DNA from: Flavobacteriaceae bacterium UBA1682
GTDB taxonomy: Bacteria; Bacteroidota; Bacteroidia; Flavobacteriales; Flavobacteriaceae
Assembly (NCBI GenBank): GCA_002320285.1
Contig: DCKE01000019.1
Location: 158,609 to 222,608 of the forward strand
Reading direction: 5' to 3'
Length of the DNA: 64,000 bases
Part shown: piece by piece, positions 26,107 through 35,616 of the stretch
Layout of the letters: every line of letters begins with the position of its first letter
How positions within the stretch are numbered: the stretch's first letter is position 1
Position numbers and translations under genes: made by a program
The notes under the pieces: model-generated
Told to the model about the DNA's origin: nothing
The model's database searches: none
Seen by the model: the letters and a program-made list of their open reading frames with translations, nothing else

Positions 26107-26539
26107 ATAATAGATTGTTTAATACATTACATAAATTTAATATATTTTTCAATTAAACCACATTAAAAACATCATTAAGTTTAAAAAAACCACGTTGTTT
26201 AAAAAAAACATAGTAACAACTAAAATATTTACCTTAATTTTAACATAATCAAAAACAGAAATACAGCTTAGCATCCAGATTATTATTCCCTTAACCAACG
26301 ATTGCCTTAATAATTTTTCGGCAGCTATACGCGTTTTTCAATACTACCGATTCGCGGTATGGTTATATTATCTCATCAAAAAAAGCCACCCATCTTAAAA
26401 GATTTGAGCAGCTTTTTTTAATATAGAAGATCCCGATTGCAACTGTTTCAACGTTTTTTTAATCGGCAAAACTGCACACCTATATACCGTTGTATCAGGT
26501 ATCAGTACCTGAATTTAGCGTTTAAGGTTACACAAAATC
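26107..26539. other. Intergenic region, AT-rich
   Basis: 433 bp holding the hairpin terminator at 26378-26419 and a perfect 7-bp hairpin TCAGGTA-TCAG-TACCTGA (26495-26512) just after the GNAT stop. No gene is seen. Confidence 0.45.
26378..26419 (-). terminator. Terminator downstream of the GNAT gene
   Basis: The outer arms AAAAAAAGC (26378-26386) and GCTTTTTTT (26411-26419) enclose an inner ATCTT-AA-AAGAT stem. It is bidirectional by sequence and lies 120 bp after the GNAT stop. Confidence 0.6.
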
Positions 26540-26818
26540 TTATAATACGTCTCTGATTTCTGGGTTTTTGTCAAAAACCGATTTTGCAAATGGGCAGAGT
26601 GGTAGTATTTTTAAATGGTTTTTACGACTGTATTCTACCGCTTTCATCACCAATTGCTTTCCAGCCCCTGTTCCTCTTAATTGATCGGATACTGCTGTAT
26701 GATCGATAATAATCAAAGAGTCACCTGCTTTTGAATAAGTCATATCAGCCAACTTCTGTCCATTTTGCTCGATGTAAAAGACTCCCTTATGATCCGTTTC
26801 AGTATGTTTTATTTCCAT
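26540..26818 (-). CDS. Small GNAT N-acetyltransferase (NATD1/YjdJ type)
   Basis: A 92-residue single-domain GNAT of the Acetyltransf_14 type. The acetyl-CoA loop is DQLRGTGAGKQLVMKAVEYS at about 48-67, followed by the typical end KILPLCPFAKSVFDKNPEIRDVL. It is full length for this short subfamily, which is usually cytoplasmic with unknown substrate. It is a single-gene unit with no informative neighbour. Confidence 0.9.
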   Translation of the reverse strand: MEIKHTETDHKGVFYIEQNGQKLADMTYSKAGDSLIIIDHTAVSDQLRGTGAGKQLVMKAVEYSRKNHLKILPLCPFAKSVFDKNPEIRDVL

Positions 26819-27162
26819 AATTTGATGTATTTAGGTTATAGTGTTGTTCCTTGTTAAGCCGCGTTACACTGTTTGCAAATCGCCAAATGCCCTTTAGCAG
26901 TAGGTACTGACTTGTTCAGCAGTAATCGCAATACGCCATTTGTTTATTGAGTTGGTCCTAATGCATAAAAAAGGCATTGCAAAGGAATTTCTAACTCTCT
27001 CAAATATATCAATTTTTTTATTAGTACTTCCGTAAAATTTGGTCATCGATTTGATGTATTTCGACTATAACACCCAATTCTCCGTTGAAAAAGAGCAAAA
27101 AAAAGCACAGTGAGACGAATCTCACTGTGCCATCCAAATCCACGATTTGTGAATTTTACTGT
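26819..27162. other. Intergenic region, one terminator
   Basis: 344 bp containing the lipoprotein terminator at 27105-27130. Nothing else is recognised. Confidence 0.5.
27097..27130 (-). terminator. Strong terminator of the lipoprotein gene
   Basis: A perfect 11-bp stem GCACAGTGAGA / TCTCACTGTGC with a 4-nt loop (27105-27130). On the minus strand it is followed by eight T residues. It is 33 bp after the stop at 27163. Confidence 0.92.
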
Positions 27163-28170
27163 TTATGGTAATTGACGAATAGCCGTTTCCAAATCACTAT
27201 ACGAATTCGTAGAAATTAAACTATTAGACGAAACGGTATAATTCGCATTATACCCAATAGTCGTAGAGATAATACTATAAATGAAATTACCGTTTTGTTG
27301 AGCCACAAATATGATATGACATTCTAAACCAACAGGTAATAAACCGGTATGCTCTTCAAAAGTATTGGTCCCTGAGTTAAAAATATCAAACTGTGCCAAC
27401 ATATTTTCTTCTCCCTTAACTGCTAAATACACCGAGGAATTGGTATGATTAAAACCAGCTGGTGGAACCACTTCAATTTTTACTTTATCTCCAGGCATAT
27501 TACTGCGAATATCAATATTACACCAACCGAAACTGCTCGAATTGTTTAATAATACATCATAGAAAGTTCCTCCTTTGCCTCCAAAAATTGCACCGTCGTT
27601 TTCAAAACTCAAGTCCTTGGTATCAGCGGGAAGCCATGTTAAATTATCATTGGCATTGATGTCTCCATTCCACAAAACCATACCTACTGGTGAAGCTTTT
27701 GAGTTCGAAGTACTGATATTAATCTTTATAGGGTTCACCACTTTTACTTGTTCTCCCTGGTAAGTGATATCTAAATAAAACTCTCCACCTGTACGCAACA
27801 AAGTCAATTCTCCTGCCACTATCCCCATCGTAGGTTTATTAGTAACAGCCATTTTTCCCTTTTCAAAGATTTCGATATACTTAATCACAATATCTCCAGT
27901 AATCTCCTTGCCGTCATGAGCTACAATTGATTTTGGAGGTATTACAATGTTCGATTTGCTCTTAGTGTAAAGAACAGCACCTTTTTCCGAGTCAAAATAA
28001 ACTTTGTGTATTTGAGTAATGTCTGACAAAGCTCCTTCTCTAATCTTTTTTAACTTAACATCAATTGCCGATGTCGTTTTCTTATTGTCAGCCTCAGTAC
28101 TGGTAGTATCCGAACTACAAGATGCGAATGTTAACGACAAAGCCATCAACATAAATAACACTTTTTTCAT
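27163..28170 (-). CDS. Lipoprotein of unknown function
   Basis: 335 residues beginning with a lipoprotein signal peptide. The lipobox FASC places the lipidated Cys at 18, followed by SSDTTSTEAD. The rest is beta-strand rich (for example KGAVLYTKSKSNIVIPPKSI and VVNPIKINISTSNSKASP) and recalls putative outer-surface lipoproteins with Ig- or collar-like domains. No family is recognised with certainty. The mature N-terminus carries acidic residues, compatible with the surface-export signal seen in Bacteroidota lipoproteins (inference). It is monocistronic with a strong terminator. Confidence 0.8.
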   Translation of the reverse strand: MKKVLFMLMALSLTFASCSSDTTSTEADNKKTTSAIDVKLKKIREGALSDITQIHKVYFDSEKGAVLYTKSKSNIVIPPKSIVAHDGKEITGDIVIKYIEIFEKGKMAVTNKPTMGIVAGELTLLRTGGEFYLDITYQGEQVKVVNPIKINISTSNSKASPVGMVLWNGDINANDNLTWLPADTKDLSFENDGAIFGGKGGTFYDVLLNNSSSFGWCNIDIRSNMPGDKVKIEVVPPAGFNHTNSSVYLAVKGEENMLAQFDIFNSGTNTFEEHTGLLPVGLECHIIFVAQQNGNFIYSIISTTIGYNANYTVSSNSLISTNSYSDLETAIRQLP

Positions 28171-28553
28171 AATTTAAATTTATTTGGTTAGTAATGGCAC
28201 ACCTACTGTATTTATAAAACAGCTGGCACACTTATAAATGAATGCATCTCGTAAAAAATATTCCGGACTAGTTCTACAAAAGACATATTTACTTCATAAA
28301 AATAAGAATTTTATTTAATTTTTAACAAAAAATATTTATAAAATAAAATAATATTATCGTTTATAAATCAATTAAACATCAAAAAAGTCAGAAAACAAAG
28401 CGTTTACAACAGTTTATTTAATTATAAATTAATTTAAATTCAATATCCTCAAATCAATATTTTTACATTTTATAAGTGTCTTTTGAAAGTTTCATTAACA
28501 AAAAAAGCCCTTTAAAAAATTCAAAAGGCTTTTTGTTTCACTGTTAATTACCG
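28171..28553. other. AT-rich intergenic region
   Basis: 383 bp, extremely A/T-rich between 28300 and 28480, with a terminator at 28500-28534 for the DsrE-like gene. No gene is seen. Confidence 0.5.
28500..28534 (-). terminator. Terminator of the DsrE-like gene
   Basis: AAAAAAGCCCTTT pairs with AAAAGGCTTTTT with one bulged C. On the minus strand a T-run follows. It is 20 bp after the stop at 28554. Confidence 0.75.
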
Positions 28554-28985
28554 TTAGATCGATAAGGTATTGTAGCCACGCTCTTGCAACTGAAACAGGT
28601 ATTTATGTGCATTAGGTGTTCCTTTGATATACGGATTGATCGAATCCATACTGACCCCATAGACTTTCATAGCAAATTCGCAAACGATTAATTTGACGCC
28701 ATATTTTTCGGCAGCAACAAACGCCTCTTGCAAGGTGGTATCGGTAGCCAACTCCTGAACCATTTGTCCCATGATAACGATTTCAAAATCGGCCTTTGGA
28801 TTGGACTGTTTGATTTCAGTAGCAGTCATGATGGCACTTCGTAAACTTTTAACCGATTGTACCAACATCGCAAATTTCTTTCCTTCAACGGTTTGCTCCA
28901 AATTGGCTTTGGAAGCCACTGCTGCTTCCGTCATCTGAGCGAAACCCAACAGGGCAATACCCGCTATTATCACTGTTTTTTTCAT
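28554..28985 (-). CDS. Exported DsrE/DsrF-like protein
   Basis: A 143-residue protein with a signal peptide (1-21, ending MTEAA) and a DsrE/DsrF-like alpha/beta domain (about 35-143). Typical segments are FEIVIMGQMVQELA (a conserved face of the fold) and AAEKYGVKLIVCEFAMKVYGVS with one Cys (near 101) in the position where sulfur-relay members carry theirs. Classic DsrE proteins are cytoplasmic, and exported versions are common in Bacteroidota with unknown roles. It shares a divergent promoter with the small membrane protein at 29156. A TAACA-N2-TGTTA dyad is centred between them, suggesting redox-linked Crp/Fnr control. Confidence 0.82.
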   Translation of the reverse strand: MKKTVIIAGIALLGFAQMTEAAVASKANLEQTVEGKKFAMLVQSVKSLRSAIMTATEIKQSNPKADFEIVIMGQMVQELATDTTLQEAFVAAEKYGVKLIVCEFAMKVYGVSMDSINPYIKGTPNAHKYLFQLQERGYNTLSI

Positions 28986-29066
28986 TGTAAAAACTACTGG
29001 ATTTAGAATTATTTAATCGGACAGAACTAGATTTATAAACCATCCTCCGCCTCTTATTTTGTGCTA

Positions 29067-29140
29067 CAAACCTAGACCTAATAAGCCTTATACACAGTAA
29101 CAAATGTTACAGCTTTGAATTTGTATAAATCCTATTTTTG
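29067..29140. promoter_or_regulatory. Symmetric divergent promoter with central Crp/Fnr-type dyad
   Basis: The minus-strand -7 box TAGGTTTG (29074-29067) and plus-strand -7 box TATTTTTG (29133-29140) both match TAnnTTTG. The palindrome GTAACAAATGTTAC (29097-29110) is centred at 29103.5, exactly 29.5 bp from each box. It shares the TAACA-N2-TGTTA core, and this distance, with the site at 4648-4663. Confidence 0.68.
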
Positions 29141-29155
29141 TTGTAAATTATAGTA

Positions 29156-29350
29156 ATGAAAAAATGGACCGCTTATTTTAGATCGTGGACGATCATACGA
29201 TATCTGCGCTTGGCAATCGGTATTTTATTTCTCTTTGAGATGTTTGATTCCCGATTATGGGCTTTGGGTCTGGTGGCTGGTTTTTTCTTTTTTCTAGCCT
29301 TTTTTGTAGGTTGTTCGGGTAACTGTAGTAGCAAGAACCGTTACTTTTAG
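29156..29350 (+). CDS. Small membrane protein, YgaP/DUF2892-like
   Basis: 64 residues with two predicted transmembrane helices (about 17-32, LRLAIGILFLFEMF, and 35-52, LWALGLVAGFFFFLAFFVG) and a Cys pair in VGCSGNCSSKN at the C-terminus. This layout resembles the inner-membrane DUF2892/YgaP tail often seen near rhodanese and sulfur-handling genes. The start is supported by a -7 box 16 bp upstream. It is divergent from the DsrE-like gene with a shared dyad, so the pair may respond to the same redox signal. Function unknown. Confidence 0.72.
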   Translation: MKKWTAYFRSWTIIRYLRLAIGILFLFEMFDSRLWALGLVAGFFFFLAFFVGCSGNCSSKNRYF

Positions 29351-29387
29351 CAAACTATGATTGGTGACCGCAGTTGTAAATCTACTT

Positions 29388-31898
29388 TTAGTAAATTAGG
29401 TTTTCGCCATTAATCTTTAGAAAGTCACCGCTAGCCGTTAAGTAAAACCATTTACCGTCTTTTTTAACCGGCATGGGAAACAATTGATTTGGAAAATAAT
29501 AGGTGTCAAAATGATAGGACATAACCCCTAAATCGTCGTATTCCGGTTTGATCAACCAATTCCCTTTATCATCTAAAAGACCGTATTTTTTACCCGAAAG
29601 CACCACTATATATTTGTTGTCTTTGATTGCAAAGATATCGTCGTATAGCGCATCGATTAATACTTTTCCCTTGCTGTTGATTAGACCTTTTTTCGTTGAC
29701 AGCTTCTTTGGATCCTCCTTAGAAACGATCATCATCGATGCCAGCATATTGTTGTGGTCGATGTCATCGTAGTTGATATCTTGCAACGGTAGTAAGAATT
29801 TTCCTTTTTTATCTATATACCCCCCTTTAATAGTTCGCTCGTTGTCTTTATAATTCCCCACAAAAGCAATTCCAGCACTGTTATACTCCTTTACAAAATC
29901 GTACATCGGCTTGAAGATTTGTTTTCCATCTTCATCGATAAAACCATTTTTATTGTGCAGGCTGATTAGCCCCATACCATTTCTAAAGTAATGCAGCAGT
30001 GGCATGTCTTCTCTACTGGCTGGTAAATCTTCTATTGTGGATTGCAGTAAATACGAACCCGGCAGTTCTCTTAAACGGCTTGTATGATATAAGGACCACA
30101 CGGCTTTGTCTTTACGCACAGCGACTACTTTATTCGATCCAATCAACTCAATCTGCTTATAAGGCAAATGGGTTAAAGAACCCGAATCTGTTTTATATAG
30201 GGCATAACGCGATTGCTCTACATCAGTCAGTAAATAGGAAATACTGTCTAAAGATATGATATCGGTATAAAGGTGGTTGGTAATCCGTTGACCGTTCCAA
30301 TCTCTTAATTCTATTTTTGTGGAAGTATAATCACCAGTTCTGCATATAATTGCCTTTTTACGCGTTCCAATCACATCAAAGTAATCCGCATATTTGGTCG
30401 GAATAAACTCGCGTTTTAACTTGGTATCATAGATACCAATCGCTTGCTGTTGCTTGACCTGAATCAAATGTTCTGGAAATTCTTTTTTAACGGTATAGCC
30501 GTTGTAGAGCGCTGGCAAGACGAGCGTGCCAGCTGCATCAAAAACCGTTTTTACACCCTGGCTATCTGCTACTATCCAATAAGGTGAGTCACCGCTGGTC
30601 TGATGATCCATCGTCACATCGTAAAACTGAGGCTCATAGTACTGATGGGTCGTTGCAAAATAAATACCCCAATAGGCCCGTTGTTTGACCTTAAAAATCG
30701 GTAAGGTGTCTGTATTGCTGCATTCCCCCTCATGAACGGCCGTGATTGTTGCATTGGGGACTGTCAACAACAAATTGTTATTCTTGTCCAACAAATAGCT
30801 GATATCGGCTTTGGTCGCGATAAAGTGATTGAGACAAATCCTTACCGCATCATAGCTCAGGGGGATAATTACTTGACCATCTGCATCAATCACACCGCTC
30901 AAGTTTCCTTGTTTCACCACAAAATAATCAGCGTTGCCAATAGCATAGGGTTCTTCGTTCGGATTTTCTATTTTATCGTAAATAAACGGCAGTTGCAGTT
31001 CTCCTTCTTTATTGTATATCCCATATTTACCGTCTTTTTTATACACCAATAGGTTATTGATAATAAATCCTGAGGCATCATTCCATTCCAATTCCTTATT
31101 TGCAACAATATTGACAACGACCGCTTGCCCGTTTTTAGCAAACGACTGCACCCAATTATCACTGCGCATATTGCGATGCTGATGATCGTATTGAAAAGGG
31201 ACTAAGATTTTTTCCTGCCAATTGATGATTCCCCATTTGGCATTTTTAGAAGCATAAACATAGTTGGCCGTCTTAGAACAACCGCCGCAATAATCGAAAG
31301 CATCATAATGGGCTTGTATCACCATTTTTCCTTCTTTAGCATCGTATATCCCCCATTTCCCCTGTTGTTGTACATCAAAATATCGTCCGTCCAAATAGCC
31401 TATATCATCAAAGAAAGGCAACCACTTTTTATGAGGTAAATAATAAGTCTTTTTACCGTCTAACGACAGCATCCAATACGCTGTTCCAACCCGGTCAATT
31501 TCATCGTATATCGGCGGCAAAATCAGGTCGCCTGCCGGAGACAGCACACCGTATTTTCCCTGTTTTACAATATCCAAAACCGCCCAAGGCAATCGATCGC
31601 CTTGCAACAACTGCTTCTGATATTCTTCAATACTGTATTTATTACCCAAGCTAGCCCGACCATTATCTTTGATATAATCAAAAACTGCTGTTCCGTTTGC
31701 ATCGATATAATAAGTATTACGATTTTGAATCACTTTAGCAAAACCACTAATAAAAGCAGCAATACCATTATCTACACCATAATAGTCAGCCTGCGGAGGA
31801 GCAAGGGAAAGCGGAGCCGCCGGTGGAGGTATAACATCGACTTGTGCATGAGTTGTACTGCAAAGAATAAAACCGAGCAATAAATATATTCTAATCAT
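29388..31898 (-). CDS. Large secreted WG-repeat protein
   Basis: An 836-residue protein made almost entirely of WG beta-repeats (units such as GKWGIYDAKEGKMVIQAHYD, KYGIYNKEGELQLPFIYDKI and KYGLLDDKGNWLIKPEYDDL), preceded by a signal peptide (MIRIYLLLGFILCSTTHAQ). I place the start at 31898. The upstream in-frame ATG at 31946 would put 16 charged residues before the signal peptide and overlap the neighbour. WG repeats are generally thought to mediate binding, and no enzymatic motif is visible. It begins 4 bp after the stop of a second WG-repeat gene, so both are one operon. Confidence 0.88.
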   Translation of the reverse strand: MIRIYLLLGFILCSTTHAQVDVIPPPAAPLSLAPPQADYYGVDNGIAAFISGFAKVIQNRNTYYIDANGTAVFDYIKDNGRASLGNKYSIEEYQKQLLQGDRLPWAVLDIVKQGKYGVLSPAGDLILPPIYDEIDRVGTAYWMLSLDGKKTYYLPHKKWLPFFDDIGYLDGRYFDVQQQGKWGIYDAKEGKMVIQAHYDAFDYCGGCSKTANYVYASKNAKWGIINWQEKILVPFQYDHQHRNMRSDNWVQSFAKNGQAVVVNIVANKELEWNDASGFIINNLLVYKKDGKYGIYNKEGELQLPFIYDKIENPNEEPYAIGNADYFVVKQGNLSGVIDADGQVIIPLSYDAVRICLNHFIATKADISYLLDKNNNLLLTVPNATITAVHEGECSNTDTLPIFKVKQRAYWGIYFATTHQYYEPQFYDVTMDHQTSGDSPYWIVADSQGVKTVFDAAGTLVLPALYNGYTVKKEFPEHLIQVKQQQAIGIYDTKLKREFIPTKYADYFDVIGTRKKAIICRTGDYTSTKIELRDWNGQRITNHLYTDIISLDSISYLLTDVEQSRYALYKTDSGSLTHLPYKQIELIGSNKVVAVRKDKAVWSLYHTSRLRELPGSYLLQSTIEDLPASREDMPLLHYFRNGMGLISLHNKNGFIDEDGKQIFKPMYDFVKEYNSAGIAFVGNYKDNERTIKGGYIDKKGKFLLPLQDINYDDIDHNNMLASMMIVSKEDPKKLSTKKGLINSKGKVLIDALYDDIFAIKDNKYIVVLSGKKYGLLDDKGNWLIKPEYDDLGVMSYHFDTYYFPNQLFPMPVKKDGKWFYLTASGDFLKINGENLIY

Positions 31899-31902
31899 TT
31901 GC

Positions 31903-34155
31903 TTAATTGATTTTTGATTGGGCTCTTGGCAAAGCTTGTTGACCACTTTCGTTTAAAAAATAATACCAACCATCCTTTTTGACCAGCAGTGGCCAAGTAC
32001 GATCTGTTCCATTATAATTTCTCCTCAATTCATCATAAATAGGCGCTACCACTATGTTTGCCTTTCGATCTACCAATCCGTACTTGCCGTTTAGCGATAT
32101 TTCACCCAGTGAATAAGACGAATTTATATCTATATAGTCATATATCGCATCGAGTATCAATTTACCACCGCGCTCTATAATTCCATATTTCTGATCCTTA
32201 CGAACCAGTATCAAGTCGGGTGAATCATTTATTTCATTGAGTTGTTCGTATTGTGGCGCTACAACAAGTTCCCCTTTAGAATTGATAATTCCATACTTAG
32301 CCGCAGCTGCTTTTTCTTGTGCAACCCAGGCATAACCCCGATAAAATGGGCTGACATACACAAAATCGGTAAATTGTTTTTGATCGCCATTCTGATCGAT
32401 AAACAGGTTATCGGCTACCCCATATATTTTTAATAAATCGCTTTGAAAAACCCCGATTTCGGTTTGATCATTTGTTGGAGTACTGTACCGATTGTAAAAG
32501 TTACCTCGGTCCCACAACGGATTTTCATATACTGTACTACCCTTTAAATCGAGTAATTTGTATTGATTGTTTTGTAGAACCATTACAAATTTGTCGTTGA
32601 ATATTTTCTCTATCACAACTTCTTCGTTAAAGGGCAGTAGCTGTTGCCCCGAACGATTATACAGTGCCGACTTCTTGGTGTAACTGTCCGCAATTGGTTT
32701 TCGCACTATAAAGTACTGAGAACTCAACCAGGTAATATCGAGTTCACCCAATGGGATTATAAAGCGCTTTTGTGCCATATGATACAACCCCAGTTGGTTT
32801 TCATCAAATATTGGAATAAGGTTGGGATCGCTATTGCGCTCACTATAACTGTATATTAAACTGTTGTAATACCTATCGGAATTATAACGATACTTTGGTG
32901 GTAGCAGTTCTGTACCACTCTTATCAAAAATGCCATAGGTATCCTTGATAAATGTTCTAAAATACAACAGCTCCTTCTGGTATTTAAATTCAATAGTCGT
33001 AAAGCGATCAGCAGCTATCAAAGGAGTTCCATTCCAATGGAACAGTCCAACTTTTTCGTTTTGTTTGACCCACAAATAATAGGGTAATTTCATTAACTCC
33101 AGTTCTTCTTGGCGTCTTTTTCGACTGGCTTCGGTCGGTTCGCCATAAAAGTCATCAGCGACCACGACATCCTGATACCTGTTTTCCCCTTTGGAGTTTC
33201 TAAATTCGATATCCTGATACCTCAGCTCCAGTACAAATTTTCCTGCTGTATTTATCACTCCTTTTTTATGATCCTTTTCTACGATACTCAAGCCTTTGGT
33301 AAAGTCCGAAATATTCGTGTATACAGCTGGCACGACCTCTTTTCCCTGCAGATCAATCAATCCCCATCGGTCACCTTTCTTAAAACTGACCAAAGCGGCA
33401 TCACCAACTGCATTTAAGGCTTCATATTCCACGGCTAAAAGCGGACGCCCATTGGTATCGCTCAAGCCAAATTTTTGATCTTGTTGTATTTTATGGTAAT
33501 TCGTCGACTGTATGCTGATATAACCTATAAAACGGTATTGAGGTTCTATCAATACTGTACCGTTCATCAAGGCCAAACCCGCTTTACCCTGACGATAAAT
33601 CGCAACGGCATTTTCATCGCCATAATTCTTTCCCACTTCATCGTATATAGGATTTTGCAATACCGATCCATCTGTAGCCGATATCCAACCCCATTTTCCG
33701 TTTTCTTCTATAGCAATTAATTTACTGTTGATTATTTTCACTGCATCATACTGGGGTTCACTGATAACTTTTCCATCACCATTTATAATCCCATATTTTC
33801 CAGCGCGTTTGGTTATTGCAAATTTGTAATTGTATGGGATACCGGGATACCACTGTCCTCTATAATCCGTTTGCAGTTCAACATCATCATAATCAATAGC
33901 TCCGAATAAACGGCCTTGCGTAGTGATAATACCGAAATAGCCGTCTTTTATCACGACAATCATATCGGCATTGTGATCTTCGATAGCGTCGACCATAACA
34001 CCGCTTGTTGTATGATATAAATAGGTTTTATGATCTTTTGTAAGCTTGGCGAAACAGTATGCTTGCTCTGAGATTCCGATAGCCTCGAAAACCGAATTCT
34101 CCTGTGCAAATACAGCCGTTGAAAACAGCAACCAAAGACAAATAATTCTATACAT
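31903..34155 (-). CDS. Large secreted WG-repeat protein (paralogue)
   Basis: 750 residues with a signal peptide (1-18, ending AVFAQ) and WG repeats throughout (GKYGIINGDGKVISEPQYDA, RWGLIDLQGKEVVPAVY, KYGLVDRKANIVVAPIYDEL). It is similar in plan to the downstream protein but not a recent copy. The C-terminus (KKDGWYYFLNESGQQALP) parallels the other's KKDGKWFYLTASGDFL. It is the first gene of the WG operon. No T9SS domain, lipobox or membrane anchor is seen, so it is likely soluble in the periplasm or secreted. Confidence 0.88.
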   Translation of the reverse strand: MYRIICLWLLFSTAVFAQENSVFEAIGISEQAYCFAKLTKDHKTYLYHTTSGVMVDAIEDHNADMIVVIKDGYFGIITTQGRLFGAIDYDDVELQTDYRGQWYPGIPYNYKFAITKRAGKYGIINGDGKVISEPQYDAVKIINSKLIAIEENGKWGWISATDGSVLQNPIYDEVGKNYGDENAVAIYRQGKAGLALMNGTVLIEPQYRFIGYISIQSTNYHKIQQDQKFGLSDTNGRPLLAVEYEALNAVGDAALVSFKKGDRWGLIDLQGKEVVPAVYTNISDFTKGLSIVEKDHKKGVINTAGKFVLELRYQDIEFRNSKGENRYQDVVVADDFYGEPTEASRKRRQEELELMKLPYYLWVKQNEKVGLFHWNGTPLIAADRFTTIEFKYQKELLYFRTFIKDTYGIFDKSGTELLPPKYRYNSDRYYNSLIYSYSERNSDPNLIPIFDENQLGLYHMAQKRFIIPLGELDITWLSSQYFIVRKPIADSYTKKSALYNRSGQQLLPFNEEVVIEKIFNDKFVMVLQNNQYKLLDLKGSTVYENPLWDRGNFYNRYSTPTNDQTEIGVFQSDLLKIYGVADNLFIDQNGDQKQFTDFVYVSPFYRGYAWVAQEKAAAAKYGIINSKGELVVAPQYEQLNEINDSPDLILVRKDQKYGIIERGGKLILDAIYDYIDINSSYSLGEISLNGKYGLVDRKANIVVAPIYDELRRNYNGTDRTWPLLVKKDGWYYFLNESGQQALPRAQSKIN

Positions 34156-34669
34156 TACTTTTGAAAATTTTATTTTAAAACGCAGTTCGATTAACTTGCG
34201 TATCGCTGCGGTAATGATTCGCTACCGTCCGATTCCTCGATAAAAGCTTTCGTTTTTTATACCGTAGCACGCTTAATCGAAATATCGGCAAAAAATAGGG
34301 ACAAGCCTCAATACTCAAATCCAGCCAACATTCATCCCCATACCGACCAACTGAAATTTTATATTAAAACAGCAGTCCAACTAGCGGTCTCTTTTAAGGA
34401 GTTTTACATCCATAGATGCAATCAGCGTCTAAATTTAAAACTTTTTTTGCAATCTACTAATATATAGACTTTAGGAGTCGGTGCTTTATTACACAAATAC
34501 TCGATGATTTTTTGGTGTTTTTACTATTTTTACCACACTATATGTAAACCATTCAACAAACGATAGCGTCATTTATTATGCCGTTGCTAACGGTATGATG
34601 TTGGAGCATAAACAACAGCCCGTATCACTATAAAATAAAAAGCTTTACTCAGCAAAGAATATTGTAATT
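34156..34669. other. Intergenic region, nothing recognised
   Basis: 514 bp between divergent genes. There are no long frames, no clear hairpins and no exact -7 box near either start. Confidence 0.45.
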
Positions 34670-35179
34670 ATGATCGATAAATATAGAAAAACAACCATTT
34701 ACTTACTGTTGGGGATCGCCGTTATCATCGGTGTACTTTTAGTGGATCGTTTGGTTTTACCCGCTAAAATCATTGAAGATAAAATTGTTCGTTATCGGGT
34801 TTTAACGAGTACGCGATCTACTCCATACGGAACAGCAGAAGTGTATATAGGCGATCGCTATTACACGGAACTAGGTTACGAGTTCACGTTAGATATAGAT
34901 AGACCAATATTGGATCCTCAAATAACCTTAACCCAATCCATGTTGTTTAAAAATCTAAATACTGTAGAAAACAAAAAACACGACTACTCCGATCGATTGA
35001 GTTCTGGTTTTAATGGTATCTGTCTGTTGTTTACTCATATCATTGCCTTCTCGACGGTGTTTAGTCTGGTACTGCTTATAAGAAATCAAAATCTTTCCAA
35101 AAATCAATTTCAAAACATCTTATTGTTTAACGGTTTTATGATATTTATTACGTTATATCTGTGGGCAATTTACAACTAA
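34670..35179 (+). CDS. Membrane protein of unknown function
   Basis: 169 residues. Transmembrane helices are predicted at about 11-29 (YLLLGIAVIIGVLLVDRLV), 115-137 (ICLLFTHIIAFSTVFSLVLLI) and 148-166 (NILLFNGFMIFITLYLWAI). An extracytoplasmic stretch lies between the first two (VYIGDRYYTELGYEFTLDID). I do not recognise a family. The clean frame, ATG and hydrophobic pattern argue that it is real. It is isolated, with no operon partner. Confidence 0.65.
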   Translation: MIDKYRKTTIYLLLGIAVIIGVLLVDRLVLPAKIIEDKIVRYRVLTSTRSTPYGTAEVYIGDRYYTELGYEFTLDIDRPILDPQITLTQSMLFKNLNTVENKKHDYSDRLSSGFNGICLLFTHIIAFSTVFSLVLLIRNQNLSKNQFQNILLFNGFMIFITLYLWAIYN

Positions 35180-35616
35180 GTTTTAATCAACCGAACGGTT
35201 AAATCAAGCTGACAAACTTCCAAAGGCTTTTGATTACACAGCCAGCGAGGCACTTTAGATCCGTTGTCTTACCGCCTTAAAGAGCAAAGAAGGCAATGAA
35301 CCGCTCTTCAAAATACGGTAGGGGCCATAGGTCGATGTTTTTTAAAGGTTTTGAATCGGTAACTTTCATCGTTGAAACGCAGTTCGCCCCCGATTTCCAA
35401 TTGCTCACCTACGGCTTATGTCCGACTTCCCAACAAAGAGGTTCTCGTAAACAATAGCAGTCTATCACAGCGATTGTCATGGCCTAGAATCCCAGTCAAC
35501 AAAAGCTCAGAGTATCAACTGTATTTTTGGTCGATGCAAACCGCCGGTTCAGCGGATAACTGTTATTATAAACACTAGTATAATTAATTGTATACTAAGG
35601 TTTCGTTGTCAAATAA
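35180..35616. other. Intergenic region with possible gene remnant
   Basis: 437 bp. On the minus strand at 35415-35308 a 35-codon frame bounded by stops reads GEQLEIGGELRFNDESYRF then KTFKKHRPMAPTVF. It looks like the tail of a decayed beta-rich protein but has no start and no recognisable family. Nothing else is seen. Confidence 0.35.

Noticed and set aside
31899..31946. N-terminal extension of the downstream WG-repeat protein
   Set aside because: It puts 16 charged residues before a clear signal peptide and overlaps the upstream gene. The ATG at 31898 fits better.
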